Shown one piece after another: positions 5,865 through 14,178 of a DNA stretch of 29,835 nt. The stretch is taken from contig CALGVL010000272.1 of assembly GCA_937930165.1 (NCBI GenBank), positions 1 to 29,835 on the forward strand, read 5' to 3'. This DNA is from an uncultured Acetobacteraceae bacterium. GTDB taxonomy: Bacteria > Pseudomonadota > Alphaproteobacteria > Acetobacterales > Acetobacteraceae. The position numbers were made by a program, and so were the translations under genes. Position 1 is the stretch's first letter, and every line of letters begins with the position of its first letter. Below the pieces are notes generated by a model, which made no database searches, was not told where the DNA came from, and saw only the letters and a list, made by a program, of their open reading frames with translations.

Positions 5865-8122
5865 CAGCCCACCACCTCCACACTCATGACACGCGCCACC
5901 CATTTGACCGTGGCATCGGCGGGGCCGGTGACGGTGATCGACATGGTGCCGTTCGAGGCATCGGCGCCGCCCGCAACGGTCCAGCCGGTCGCGACGCCGG
6001 CCGCAATGGTCGGTCCCGCCGCGCCGCTCGGCGAGGCGGTAACGAGCGGGTTCGCCCCGAAGTCCCGGCGCGCCAGCGCGGTGAACTCCCATAGGGCCTT
6101 GGTGCCGGCGGTGGTTGCAACCTTCGCCACCACCAGGATGCGGCAGGCATAGGTCGAGCGGTGCGGCAGCGTCACCTGGTTCGAGGAGCCGGGCGGGCCG
6201 CCATCCGTGGTCAGCACGAGGGGACTGCCATCGGTGGTCTGCCCGCGCAGCACATACTCGCCCGCCTGCGCGTCGCCCGGCGTGGCGAACTGACCGGCGG
6301 CCCAGGCGCCGCGCCCACGGACGCCTCGCGTCGTCGCGGCCTCGCCGCCGGGCACCCAGGAGGCGGCGCCGTCCGCGATGTTGCCGGCGCCACCACTCAC
6401 GACAGACTGCGCGCCGCTTGCCACCTGCGCCGCCGCGGAGCGCAGGACCTGCCAATCCACCGCATTCGCGCCACGGGCGTTGCCGCCGGCGGTGGTGTTG
6501 TCCGGCACTTGCGCGCTCAACGCACCGCTGCCCTTCGGGGCCAGCGCAAGGCCGATGCTGGCGTCCGCGCCCTGCGCCTGCACCGACACGGTCCCGCCGG
6601 CGGCGCTGCCGCTGACGAGCACGCGATTGGCGGTGGAAAGCGGCGTCGCCACCTCCAGCGCATGGCTGCCCGGCATACCGCCCAGGGTGAGGGTGCCGGC
6701 AGCGGTGGCGCGCAGCACCTCCACCCCGCCCGCCGCGCCGGCCAGGATGCCGGCGGCAGGCGCGAACAGCCCGGTATCGGTGCCGCCGAGCATCAGGCCG
6801 GGACGGCCGGCATGGCCCGCCGGCGCCTGCATCGCCAGGATGCCGTTGCTGCCGCCATTGGTCAGCGGTCCCGGATTCGGCCCCTCCAGCAGCGGCGGCG
6901 AGCCGAGATAGACGGTGTTCGGCGCGCTGGCCCCGGAATCCGCCAGGTGGATTGCCGCCGCGCCGGTGCCGCGGCTGTTGAAGCGCAGGCAGCGCAGGGC
7001 GAAGAGGTCGAGCCGGTTGCCGCTGCCCTCCAGCCGCAGCGGGTTGTCCTCCACCGTGTCCACGCGTAGGTTGCCGATTTGAATGCGCGTGCCGCTGGCG
7101 CTGACATAGAGGCCGCTCGACCCCGGTAGCGGCTGGCCGCCGCTGGCGAAGATCTCGCCCTGGGTGGTCAGGTTGGCGATCTGCCCGTCGGTGCCGTCGC
7201 CTTCGACCCAGACGCCGTACTTGCAGAAATCGACATAGGCCTGGCCGATGTAGAATTTCGTGGTGACGCCGTCGGCCGAGGCGGCGAAGCGGAACATGCT
7301 GCGATAGCCGAGGGCGAAGGCCTGGTCGATGAAGACGCCGTCGGTGCGGCGGAAGACCAGGGCGTCGCCATGCGCCTGGGTCCAGCGGAGGACATTGGAG
7401 TCGTCGCTCCAGAAGGGCCAGAAATGCAGGTTGTGCAGGCGCGGCACATCGTAGCACTGGTCGATCTCGACACCGCAGGCGAAGATCTGGCCGCGCAGCC
7501 GGCGGATGTCGAGCCGGCCGGAATTGCGGCAGTAGATGCCCTTGTTGACGCCGCTGAGCAGCAGGTTGTCGATGTCGATGCCGCCGTAGCAGTCCTCCAC
7601 CCGCACCACCCAGTCATGGGCGGTAGGCGCCCAGTTCTCGTTCAGCGCGGCGCCATGGATCTGCCGCACCGCGATGTCGCGGATAGCAGAGCCGCGGGCG
7701 AGGGCGCCGGTGAAGGTCAGCGGAGTGAAGCCCGGCGTGTCGATCACCAGCCAGCTGCCTTGGCCGGGGCCGGGGCCCTCGGTGAAGCCGGCGCCCTGGA
7801 GGCGCACGGTCACGCCATCCACCAGGATGGGGGAGGCGATGCGGTAATTGCGCGGGCCGAGGAGCAGCGTGCCGCCGCCCATGGCCTTCAGGGCGTCGAT
7901 CGCGGCCTGGAAGGCGGGCGCATCATCGGTCGTGCCGTCGCCCCTGGCGCCGTAGTCGCGCACATGCAGGCCGCGGTCGGCGAGCACGGCGTCGCGCAAT
8001 TGCGCGATGGTGGCGCGCCTGGTCTCGCTGGTCGCACCGCTGGTCTGGACCAGCGGCGCGAGATCCGCATCGCCGAGGGGCAGGGCGGCGGCGGGAAGCT
8101 CGCTGATTCTCGCGTCGGGCAT
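5864..8122 (-). CDS. Pectate-lyase-fold phage-like tail spike protein
   Basis: The protein has 752 residues. Residues 1-50 (PDARISELPAAALPLGDADL...TRRATIAQLRDAV) resemble the short N-terminal attachment segment of many phage tail proteins. From about residue 53 the sequence VRDYGARGDGTTDDAPAFQ opens a pectate-lyase superfamily beta-helix, the fold common in tail spikes that bind or cut surface polysaccharide. Repeated beta-strand turns continue to about 400. A Gly/Ala-rich repetitive middle and a beta-rich C-terminal domain with Ser, Thr and Val repeats follow (about 640-752). No signal peptide is present, which argues against a secreted plant-wall enzyme and for a virion-type particle. AAGGAT about 6 nt upstream supports the start. 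Whether it has depolymerase activity cannot be read from the sequence. Confidence 0.82.
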   Translation of the reverse strand: MPDARISELPAAALPLGDADLAPLVQTSGATSETRRATIAQLRDAVLADRGLHVRDYGARGDGTTDDAPAFQAAIDALKAMGGGTLLLGPRNYRIASPILVDGVTVRLQGAGFTEGPGPGQGSWLVIDTPGFTPLTFTGALARGSAIRDIAVRQIHGAALNENWAPTAHDWVVRVEDCYGGIDIDNLLLSGVNKGIYCRNSGRLDIRRLRGQIFACGVEIDQCYDVPRLHNLHFWPFWSDDSNVLRWTQAHGDALVFRRTDGVFIDQAFALGYRSMFRFAASADGVTTKFYIGQAYVDFCKYGVWVEGDGTDGQIANLTTQGEIFASGGQPLPGSSGLYVSASGTRIQIGNLRVDTVEDNPLRLEGSGNRLDLFALRCLRFNSRGTGAAAIHLADSGASAPNTVYLGSPPLLEGPNPGPLTNGGSNGILAMQAPAGHAGRPGLMLGGTDTGLFAPAAGILAGAAGGVEVLRATAAGTLTLGGMPGSHALEVATPLSTANRVLVSGSAAGGTVSVQAQGADASIGLALAPKGSGALSAQVPDNTTAGGNARGANAVDWQVLRSAAAQVASGAQSVVSGGAGNIADGAASWVPGGEAATTRGVRGRGAWAAGQFATPGDAQAGEYVLRGQTTDGSPLVLTTDGGPPGSSNQVTLPHRSTYACRILVVAKVATTAGTKALWEFTALARRDFGANPLVTASPSGAAGPTIAAGVATGWTVAGGADASNGTMSITVTGPADATVKWVARVMSVEVVG

Positions 8123-8170
8123 GGAGATCCTTCCGGGAGGGGCGGGGGAAAGGGGAGCGGTGCGGGCAGT

Positions 8171-8824
8171 CTATTGCGTCAGGCGGTCGCCGGCCTCGGT
8201 CAGCAGGCGGGAGTCGTCCTCCAGTAGCAGCAGCTTCAGGTCGGGACCGACATTGAAGCTGCGGGAGGTGACGCCGACCGTGGGATCAGCCGCATCCTCG
8301 GCGCGGATGCGGTAGCCGCTGCCGATGGGCGGGGAGAAGAAGCTGACGGTGGCCCTGCCGTCCTTGACCGTGATGGTGCGCACCGGCGGGAGCACGGCGC
8401 CGGTTGCGTCGCGGATGCTGAAGACCACCTGGCTCACCGGCCCGGTCACCGTGGCGCTGGCCTGGATGGCCGTGCCGGCGACGATGCTGGCGGCGATGGG
8501 GGCAAGGGTGATGGTGCGCACCACCGCCGAGGCGGTTTGGGAGAGGGAGAAGCGCTGCGCCAGGCTGCGCACCGTGTTCATTGGTCCCACAGCGCCATCG
8601 AGTGTGACGCCGGTGCCGAGGACGGGTCCGACCCGGATGGGCAGCAGGGCCATGGCATCCGCGGCCTGCAGCATCATCAGGTCGCCGGGGCGGAGCCGGT
8701 CCGCCACCGGGGCGAAATAGCCGGCGGCGGTGACCGCGGCGCGGCTGTCGGCGGTACGGTAGTGCCAGAGGGTGAAGCTGCTGCCCTGGATGATGGCGGC
8801 AAGATCGGCGGCGCTGAAGGGCAC
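8171..8824 (-). CDS. Phage-like tail-cassette protein with Ig-like domain
   Basis: The protein has 217 residues and is the first gene of the cassette. GTG 8824 is chosen because CGGAGG (8830-8835) lies 5 nt upstream; the longer frame from 8884 has no comparable site. Residues 1-70 (FSAADLAAIIQGSSFTLWHY...YFAPVADRLRPGDLMML) form a small domain I associate with short proteins next to phage tail modules in alphaproteobacteria. Residues of about 100-190 form a beta-sandwich-like segment (VVRTITLAPIAASIVAGTA..., VFSIRDATG) typical of bacterial Ig-like domains. The C-terminus LLLLEDDSRLLTEAGDRL is a short tail motif. It is probably a structural adaptor or attachment subunit. The spike gene starts 48 nt downstream. 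No signal peptide is seen. Confidence 0.72.
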   Translation of the reverse strand: MPFSAADLAAIIQGSSFTLWHYRTADSRAAVTAAGYFAPVADRLRPGDLMMLQAADAMALLPIRVGPVLGTGVTLDGAVGPMNTVRSLAQRFSLSQTASAVVRTITLAPIAASIVAGTAIQASATVTGPVSQVVFSIRDATGAVLPPVRTITVKDGRATVSFFSPPIGSGYRIRAEDAADPTVGVTSRSFNVGPDLKLLLLEDDSRLLTEAGDRLTQ

Positions 8825-8944
8825 GGGGTCCTCCGTCTCGGGGCGCGCAAATGCGGCGCGCCCCGGCCGGCCGGGCCAGGGCACGCTGCGGTCGCGGATT
8901 GTGCGGGAAGGGCGCCGGGCGCAGTTCGCCCGTCGGCAGGGGTG

Positions 8945-8988
8945 GAGTTACAGGATCAGTTTCGGGGTGTCAAGGAAAATACTCCTTG
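8945..8988 (-). promoter_or_regulatory. Candidate promoter with overlapping palindrome for the tail-like cassette
   Basis: On the minus strand a perfect TTGACA (plus 8968-8973) is followed after 17 nt by TAACTC (plus 8945-8950), or after 15 nt by the better TGTAAC. The -10 is weak either way. The inverted repeat CAAGGA-AAATAC-TCCTTG (8971-8988) overlaps the -35 box and could be a repressor site. It lies about 120 nt upstream of the first cassette gene. The rest of 8825-9057 shows no clear plus-strand promoter for the transporter operon. Confidence 0.4.
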
Positions 8989-9057
8989 GGACTGCCGGGA
9001 TGCGGGCGCACCGCATCGTGCTAGAACACGCTCCTGCGACCCCGGGGCCGGACCGAG

Positions 9058-10155
9058 ATGCGACGCCTGACCCTTCTTGCCCTGCTGCTCGCCCTGGCGC
9101 TGCTGCCCGCGGCGCCGGCAGCGGCGCAGCAGGTGCTGAACGTCTACAACTGGACGGACTATATCGACCCGCGCGTGCTGGAGGGCTTCCAGCAGGAGAC
9201 GGGCATCCGCATCCGCTACGATGTCTATGACAGCCTGGAGACGCTGGAAGGAAAGCTGTCCGCGGGGCGCTCCGGCTATGACATCATCGTCCCGTCCAGC
9301 GAGCCGACCTTCGCCCGCCTGGTCCGCGCCGGGGCGCTGCTGCCGCTGGACCGGGAGCGGATTCCGAATTGGCGGAACCTCGATCCGCGGCTGATGCAGC
9401 GGGTAGCGAAGGCGGATCCGGGCAACCGGCATGGCGCGATCTATCTCTGGGGCACGGTCGGGCTCGGCTTCCGGCCGGACAAGGTGCGCGAGCTGGCGCC
9501 GGATGCGCCGACCGATAGACTCGACCTGCTACTGAAGCCGGAGAATGCGGCGCGGCTGGCCCGCTGCGGCCTAGCGGTGATGGACAGCGCGACGGATGTG
9601 CTGCCGACCGTGCTGCACTGGCTAGGCAAGGATCCGGACAGCACCCAGGCCGCGGATCTGCGCGCGGCGGAGCAGGCGCTGCTCGCCATCCGGCCGCATC
9701 TGCGCGCCATCCCCGGCTCCGGCGCGCTGGTGGACATGCTGGCGACCGGGGAGATCTGTGTGGCGCTGACCTATAGCGGCGACGTCATCCAGGCTGCGGC
9801 ACGGGCGCGGGAGGCAGGGCGAGGCATCGAACTGACCTATCTGGCACCGAAGACTGGCGCGCATCTCTGGTTCGACATGCTGGCCATCCCGGCCGATGCG
9901 CCGCATCCCGAGGCCGCGCATGCCTTCATCAACTACCTGCTGCGGCCGGAGGTGATGGCCGCCATCACCAGCCACGTCCGCTATCCGAATGCGGTGCCGG
10001 CCTCCCGGCCCCTGGTGGCCGAGGCGGTGCGGGAAGATCCGAATGTCCATCCGCCGGAGGCGGTGCTGGAGCATGCCTTCCTCCCCGGCACCCTGCCGGC
10101 CTCAGGCGAGCGCGCCCGCGGGCGGATGTGGAACCGCTTCAAGTCGGGCCGTTGA
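9058..10155 (+). CDS. Polyamine ABC transporter, periplasmic binding protein (PotD/PotF family)
   Basis: The protein has 365 residues. The signal peptide is clear: MRR, a Leu/Ala-rich core, and a likely cleavage after AAPAAA (about residue 23). The mature protein starts QQVLNVYNWTDYIDPRVLEGFQQETG, the typical opening of spermidine/putrescine binding proteins. The ligand-site pattern YDIIVPSS and the late WFDMLAIPADAPHPEAAHAFINYLLRPEV also fit the family. It captures polyamines, or a related cation, in the periplasm for the importer encoded downstream. The exact ligand is not readable. The Shine-Dalgarno is weak (GGACCGAG region). The next gene starts 4 nt after its stop, so the four transporter genes form one operon. 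Confidence 0.93.
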   Translation: MRRLTLLALLLALALLPAAPAAAQQVLNVYNWTDYIDPRVLEGFQQETGIRIRYDVYDSLETLEGKLSAGRSGYDIIVPSSEPTFARLVRAGALLPLDRERIPNWRNLDPRLMQRVAKADPGNRHGAIYLWGTVGLGFRPDKVRELAPDAPTDRLDLLLKPENAARLARCGLAVMDSATDVLPTVLHWLGKDPDSTQAADLRAAEQALLAIRPHLRAIPGSGALVDMLATGEICVALTYSGDVIQAAARAREAGRGIELTYLAPKTGAHLWFDMLAIPADAPHPEAAHAFINYLLRPEVMAAITSHVRYPNAVPASRPLVAEAVREDPNVHPPEAVLEHAFLPGTLPASGERARGRMWNRFKSGR

Positions 10156-10159
10156 CGAA

Positions 10160-11230
10160 GTGACCGATCCCCTGCTGCGCTTGGAGGGCGTCACCAAGCG
10201 CTTCGGTGCAACCCTCGCGCTGGACGGGCTGAACCTGGAAGTCAGACGGGGCGAATTCATCGCGCTGCTCGGCGGCTCGGGCTCCGGCAAGTCCACGCTG
10301 CTGCGGCTGGTGGCGGGCTTCGAGGCGCCGGATGCCGGCCGCATCCTGCTGGAAGGGCAGGACCTGACCGGCCTGCCGCCACACCGGCGGCCGGTCAGCA
10401 TGATGTTCCAGTCCTATGCGCTGTTTCCGCATCTCTCGGTCTTCGACAACGTGGCCTATGGGCTGCGGCGGGAAGGCGTAGGGCGGGCCGAGATCGGCCG
10501 GCGCGTCGGGGAGGTGCTGGCCATGGTCGGGCTGCAGGGGATGGAGCAGCGCAGGCCGCACCAGCTTTCCGGCGGGCAGCGGCAGCGCGTGGCGCTGGTG
10601 CGGTCGCTGGTGAAGCGCCCACCGCTGCTGTTGCTGGACGAGCCGCTGGGGGCGCTGGATGCGGGTCTGCGCGAGCGCACCGGCTTCGAGTTGCGCGCGG
10701 TGCAGCGGGCGACCCGCGCCGCCTTCGTCATGGTGACGCATGACCAGGCCGAGGCGCTGGCCCTGGCCGACCGGGTCGCGGTGCTGGAGGCGGGGCGGCT
10801 GGCGCAATACGGCCCACCGCAGGAGCTTTACGACCGGCCGGCGACGCGCTTCGTTGCTGGCTTCCTCGGCGCCGCCAATCTGCTGGAAGGGCGGGTCGGG
10901 CCGGATGGCTCGGTGGAATGCGCCGCCGCCGGCTGCAGGCTGCGCCTGAACGAGCCGCCGCCGCACGCGCCGGGGGAGGCGCTGACCGTGGCGCTGCGGC
11001 CGGAGCGCATCCGCTTTCTGGAACCGGGTGAGGCCCTGCCATCCGCCAATGCCGCCAGCGGCGTGCTGCGGGACCTGGCCTATCGCGGCGAGGGCTGGGT
11101 GGCACTGGTGACCCTGTCCGGCGGGCAGGTGTTGCGCGTGGTGCTGCCTGGCGCCGCCTCGCCGCCCCCGCCCGGCAGCGCCGTAGCGCTGGCCTGGGCG
11201 GCCGAGGCCAATATCCCGCTGGCCGATTGA
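10160..11230 (+). CDS. Polyamine ABC transporter, ATP-binding protein (PotA/PotG family)
   Basis: The protein has 356 residues and is the cytoplasmic ATPase of the importer. All ABC motifs are intact: Walker A GGSGSGKST at 38-46, Q-loop FQSYALFP (Gln 84), signature LSGGQ at 136-140, Walker B LLLLDEP at about 156-162, and switch His 194 in MVTHDQ. A C-terminal regulatory TOBE-like domain follows the RFVAGFLGAANLLEG segment from about residue 235, as in PotA/PotG. The start GTG 10160 lies 4 nt after the binding-protein stop and gives the usual opening (LLRLEGVTKRFG). A longer frame inside the upstream gene is a shadow. Its stop overlaps the next ATG (TGATG), so translation is coupled to the first permease. 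Confidence 0.94.
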   Translation: MTDPLLRLEGVTKRFGATLALDGLNLEVRRGEFIALLGGSGSGKSTLLRLVAGFEAPDAGRILLEGQDLTGLPPHRRPVSMMFQSYALFPHLSVFDNVAYGLRREGVGRAEIGRRVGEVLAMVGLQGMEQRRPHQLSGGQRQRVALVRSLVKRPPLLLLDEPLGALDAGLRERTGFELRAVQRATRAAFVMVTHDQAEALALADRVAVLEAGRLAQYGPPQELYDRPATRFVAGFLGAANLLEGRVGPDGSVECAAAGCRLRLNEPPPHAPGEALTVALRPERIRFLEPGEALPSANAASGVLRDLAYRGEGWVALVTLSGGQVLRVVLPGAASPPPPGSAVALAWAAEANIPLAD

Positions 11231-12090
11231 TGCGCCGGCTGCTGCTTCTCGCCCCACCCTGGCTTTGGCTGCTGCTCTTCGTCGCGGCGCCGGTGCTGAT
11301 CCTGCTGGCGATCGGCCTGGCGGAGCCGGCGGATGGCGTGCCGCCCTTCCTGCCGCCCCTCGGCTGGGAGGCAGGGCGGCCGGTCTGGCAGGGTAGCGGC
11401 GCCAGCCTGGCGGTGCTGACCGAGGACGGGTGGTATGCGCTGGCCTTCCTCCGCTCGCTCTGGGTGGCGGGGGTGTCGGCGGGGCTCTGCCTGCTGCTGG
11501 CCTATCCGCTGGCGCTCGGCATCGCCCGGGCGCGGCCCTCGCGACGGCTGCCCTTGCTGCTGCTGGTGCTGCTGCCCTTCTGGACCGGCTTCCTGCCGCG
11601 AGTCGGTGCCTGGATCGGGCTGTTGCGGGATGGTGGCTGGGTGAACGGGGTGCTGATGGGGCTGGGAGTGGTGCAGGAGCCTGTGCCGCTGCTCTACAGC
11701 GACACGGCGCTGCTGATCGGCATGGTGCATGCCTATCTGCCCTTCGCCGTGCTGCCGCTGACCGCCGCCCTGCTGCGGCTGGACCCGGCGTTGGAGGAAG
11801 CGGCGGCGGATCTGGGCGCCTCGCCCTTCACCGTGTTCCGCACCGTGACCTTTCCGCTGTCGCTGCCGGGCGCGGCGGCGGGCTTCCTGCTGGTCTTCAT
11901 CCCGGCGGCGGGGGAATTCGTGATCCCGTCCCTGCTCGGCCCGCCGGAGGCGCAACTGGTTGGCCGGGTGCTGTGGGACGAGTTCTTCCAGAACCGGGAC
12001 TGGCCCCTGGCCTCGGCCCTGGCGGTGGCGCTGCTGCTGGCGCTGATCCTGCCGATCCGGCTGTTCCAGCGGCTGGAGGCCAGGTCATGA
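11230..12090 (+). CDS. Polyamine ABC transporter, permease 1 (PotB/PotH family)
   Basis: The protein has 286 residues and is an inner-membrane subunit with about six hydrophobic segments. The first is at about residues 5-30, and others lie around 70-100, 106-130, 155-180, 205-230 and 258-280. The cytoplasmic EAA loop that docks on the ATPase is at 189-210 (EEAAADLGASPF...). The PFWTGFLPRVGAWIGLLRDGG segment is typical of PotB/PotH. The ATG overlaps the upstream TGA by one base, and its own TGA overlaps the next ATG (ATGA). A 66-nt stretch encoding the EAA loop is almost identical to the same stretch in permease 2, which is unusual for two otherwise different subunits. Confidence 0.92.
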   Translation: MRRLLLLAPPWLWLLLFVAAPVLILLAIGLAEPADGVPPFLPPLGWEAGRPVWQGSGASLAVLTEDGWYALAFLRSLWVAGVSAGLCLLLAYPLALGIARARPSRRLPLLLLVLLPFWTGFLPRVGAWIGLLRDGGWVNGVLMGLGVVQEPVPLLYSDTALLIGMVHAYLPFAVLPLTAALLRLDPALEEAAADLGASPFTVFRTVTFPLSLPGAAAGFLLVFIPAAGEFVIPSLLGPPEAQLVGRVLWDEFFQNRDWPLASALAVALLLALILPIRLFQRLEARS

Positions 12091-12884
12091 GGCGCTGGGG
12101 GCTCGTCCTCGGCCTGGGCTTCCTCTGGGCCCCGATCCTGCTGCTGGTGGGCTATGCCTTCAGCGCCGACCGCATCCCCTTCCAATGGGGCGGCTTCTCG
12201 CTGCGCTGGTTCGCGGCGCTGGCCGAGAATGAGCGGATGCTGGAAGCCGCCTGGCTGTCGCTGCGCATCGCCGCCGGCTCCGCGACGCTGGCGGTGCTGC
12301 TGGGCGGGCTGGCGGGCTGGGCGCTGTCCCGCCTGGGCCCCTTCCGCGGCCGGGCGCTGTTCGGCACCCTGGCCGGGGCGCCGCTGGTGCTGCCGGAGGT
12401 GGTGACGGGCCTCTCCCTGCTGCTGCTCTTCGTCGCCCTGCAGGGAGTCCTGGGCTGGCCGGCCAATCGCGGCGCCCTGACCGTGCTGCTGGCTCATGCC
12501 ACGGTGGGCATGGCCTATGTCGCCGTAGTGGTGCAGGCGCGGCTGGCCGGCTTCGACCGCAGCCTTGAGGAAGCGGCGGCGGATCTCGGCGCCTCGCCCT
12601 TCACGGTGTTCCGCACCGTGACCCTGCCGCTGATCGCCCCGGCCCTGGCGGCGGGCTGGCTGCTGGCCTTCACCCTCTCCCTGGACGATGTGGTGGTGGC
12701 GAGCTTCGTTTCCGGCCCGGCCGGGACCACCCTGCCGATGCTGGTCTTTTCCGCCCTGCGCATGGGGGTGACGCCGGAGGTGAACGCCCTGGCGGCGGTG
12801 ATCCTGGCCGTGGTGGGGCTGCTGGTGGGGCTGGCTGGCCTCATTCTGCAACGGAGCCGCCGGAACCTGCCCGGCGCGGGTTGA
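12087..12884 (+). CDS. Polyamine ABC transporter, permease 2 (PotC/PotI family)
   Basis: The protein has 265 residues and is the second inner-membrane subunit. It opens MRRWGLVLGLGFLWAPILLLVGYAFS, followed by the short FQWGGFSLRWF segment usual in PotC/PotI. The EAA loop is at 161-182, and LSLDDVVVASFVSGPAGTTLPM, a strong PotC/PotI phrase, lies near 198-218. About six membrane segments are visible. ATGA overlap with permease 1 places it as the last of the four transporter genes. The aminotransferase begins 57 nt later, with no clear terminator between, so read-through is possible. Confidence 0.93.
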   Translation: MRRWGLVLGLGFLWAPILLLVGYAFSADRIPFQWGGFSLRWFAALAENERMLEAAWLSLRIAAGSATLAVLLGGLAGWALSRLGPFRGRALFGTLAGAPLVLPEVVTGLSLLLLFVALQGVLGWPANRGALTVLLAHATVGMAYVAVVVQARLAGFDRSLEEAAADLGASPFTVFRTVTLPLIAPALAAGWLLAFTLSLDDVVVASFVSGPAGTTLPMLVFSALRMGVTPEVNALAAVILAVVGLLVGLAGLILQRSRRNLPGAG

Positions 12885-12941
12885 AGCGGCGAGGGGGCAG
12901 GGCTAGGGTCCCGGCCTTTGCCGCAGCCCCGCAGGGTTCCC

Positions 12942-14144
12942 ATGAAACTGACCGCCGACCGCCTCGACCGCATCTCCCCCTCGCTGACCATTGCGATGAC
13001 CAGCAAGGCGCGGGCCCTGAAGGCCGCGGGGCGTGACATCATCGGGCTCTCCTCGGGAGAGCCGGATTTCGACACGCCGCGCAACGTCAAGGACGCCGCC
13101 ATCGCCGCCATCGAGCGGGGCGAGACCAAGTACACCGATGTCGCCGGCACGCCGGCGCTGCGCCAGGCCATCTGCGCCCGCTTCAAGGAAGACCACGGCA
13201 TCGAGTACAAGCCGGAGGAGATTCTGGTCGCCACCGGCGGCAAGCAGGTGATCTTCGACGCACTGCTCGCCACCATCAATCCGGGCGATGAGGCCATCAT
13301 CCCGGCGCCGTGCTGGGTCAGCTACCCGGACATCGTGGAACTGGCCGAGGGCAAGCCCGTCATCGTCGCCTGCGACCAGAACAGCGGCTTCAAGCTGCGC
13401 CCGGAGCAGCTTGAGGCGGCGATCACGCCGAAGACCAAGTGGTTCATCCTCAACAACCCCTGCAACCCGACGGGCGCCGCCTACAGCCGGGAGGAGCTGA
13501 AGAAGCTCACCGACGTGCTGATGCGCCACCCGGATGTCTGGATCTTCACCGACGACATCTACGGGAAACTGACCTATGACGGCTTCAAGCCGGCGACGAT
13601 CCTGGAGGTGGAGCCGCGGCTGCGCGACCGCACCGTGACGATGAACGGCTGCTCCAAGGCCTATGCGATGACCGGCTGGCGCATCGGCTATGCTGGCGCG
13701 CCGGTCGCGCTGATCAAGCAGATGGACAAGCTGCAGAGCCAGAGCACCAGCAACACCAGCAGCATCAGCCAGGCCGCTGCGGTTGAGGCGCTGACCGGGC
13801 CGCAGGACTCCATCGAGGTGATGCGCGAAGCCTACAAGCGCCGCCGCGACATGGTGGTGGAGATGCTGAACGCCGCGCCGGGCCTCTACTGCCACAAGCC
13901 GGAGGGCGCCTTCTACGTCTTCCCCTCCATGCAGGGCTGCATCGGCAAGACCACGGCGGGCGGCAGGAAGATCGAGACGGACGAGGATTTCTGCACGGCG
14001 CTGCTGGAGGAGGAGGGCGTCGCCTGCGTGCACGGCGCTGCCTTCATGTATCCCGGCCATTTCCGCATCAGCTATGCCACCAGCGATGCGGCGCTGAAGG
14101 AAGCCTGCACCCGCATTCAGCGCTTCTGCGCCGGGATGCGCTGA
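12942..14144 (+). CDS. Class I aminotransferase (aspartate aminotransferase family), copy 1
   Basis: The protein has 400 residues and is a PLP-dependent fold-type I aminotransferase, subgroup I-beta as in alphaproteobacterial AatA. The PLP-binding Lys is K239 in GCSKAYAMTGWRIGY. Other cofactor and substrate residues are N175 in NPCNPTG, D205 and Y207 in TDDIY, and R375 in FRISYAT. It aligns without any gap to the copy at 14414-15616, with about 58% identity counted by hand. It differs at positions usually conserved: Cys124 where copy 2 has Tyr (PAPCWVSY), Cys174 in place of Asn, and GK at 208-209 in place of EH. This suggests a different amino-acid or keto-acid preference; I-beta enzymes may also act on prephenate. 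ATG 12942 follows a weak AGGG. An upstream in-frame ATG at 12918 is less likely. Confidence 0.93.
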   Translation: MKLTADRLDRISPSLTIAMTSKARALKAAGRDIIGLSSGEPDFDTPRNVKDAAIAAIERGETKYTDVAGTPALRQAICARFKEDHGIEYKPEEILVATGGKQVIFDALLATINPGDEAIIPAPCWVSYPDIVELAEGKPVIVACDQNSGFKLRPEQLEAAITPKTKWFILNNPCNPTGAAYSREELKKLTDVLMRHPDVWIFTDDIYGKLTYDGFKPATILEVEPRLRDRTVTMNGCSKAYAMTGWRIGYAGAPVALIKQMDKLQSQSTSNTSSISQAAAVEALTGPQDSIEVMREAYKRRRDMVVEMLNAAPGLYCHKPEGAFYVFPSMQGCIGKTTAGGRKIETDEDFCTALLEEEGVACVHGAAFMYPGHFRISYATSDAALKEACTRIQRFCAGMR

Positions 14145-14153
14145 GACAGCGTT

Positions 14154-14178
14154 CGGGCGGGAGTCTCGCTCCCGCCCG
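14154..14178 (+). terminator. Hairpin after aminotransferase copy 1
   Basis: CGGGCGGGAG (14154-14163) and CTCCCGCCCG (14169-14178) make a perfect 10-bp stem with a 5-nt loop, 10 nt after the stop codon. No T run follows, so termination efficiency is uncertain. Confidence 0.6.

Noticed and set aside
4664..8824. Secreted plant-cell-wall pectate lyase as the meaning of the large beta-helix protein
   Set aside because: No signal peptide, a phage-type N-terminal segment, and small tail-like genes on both sides fit a spike better.
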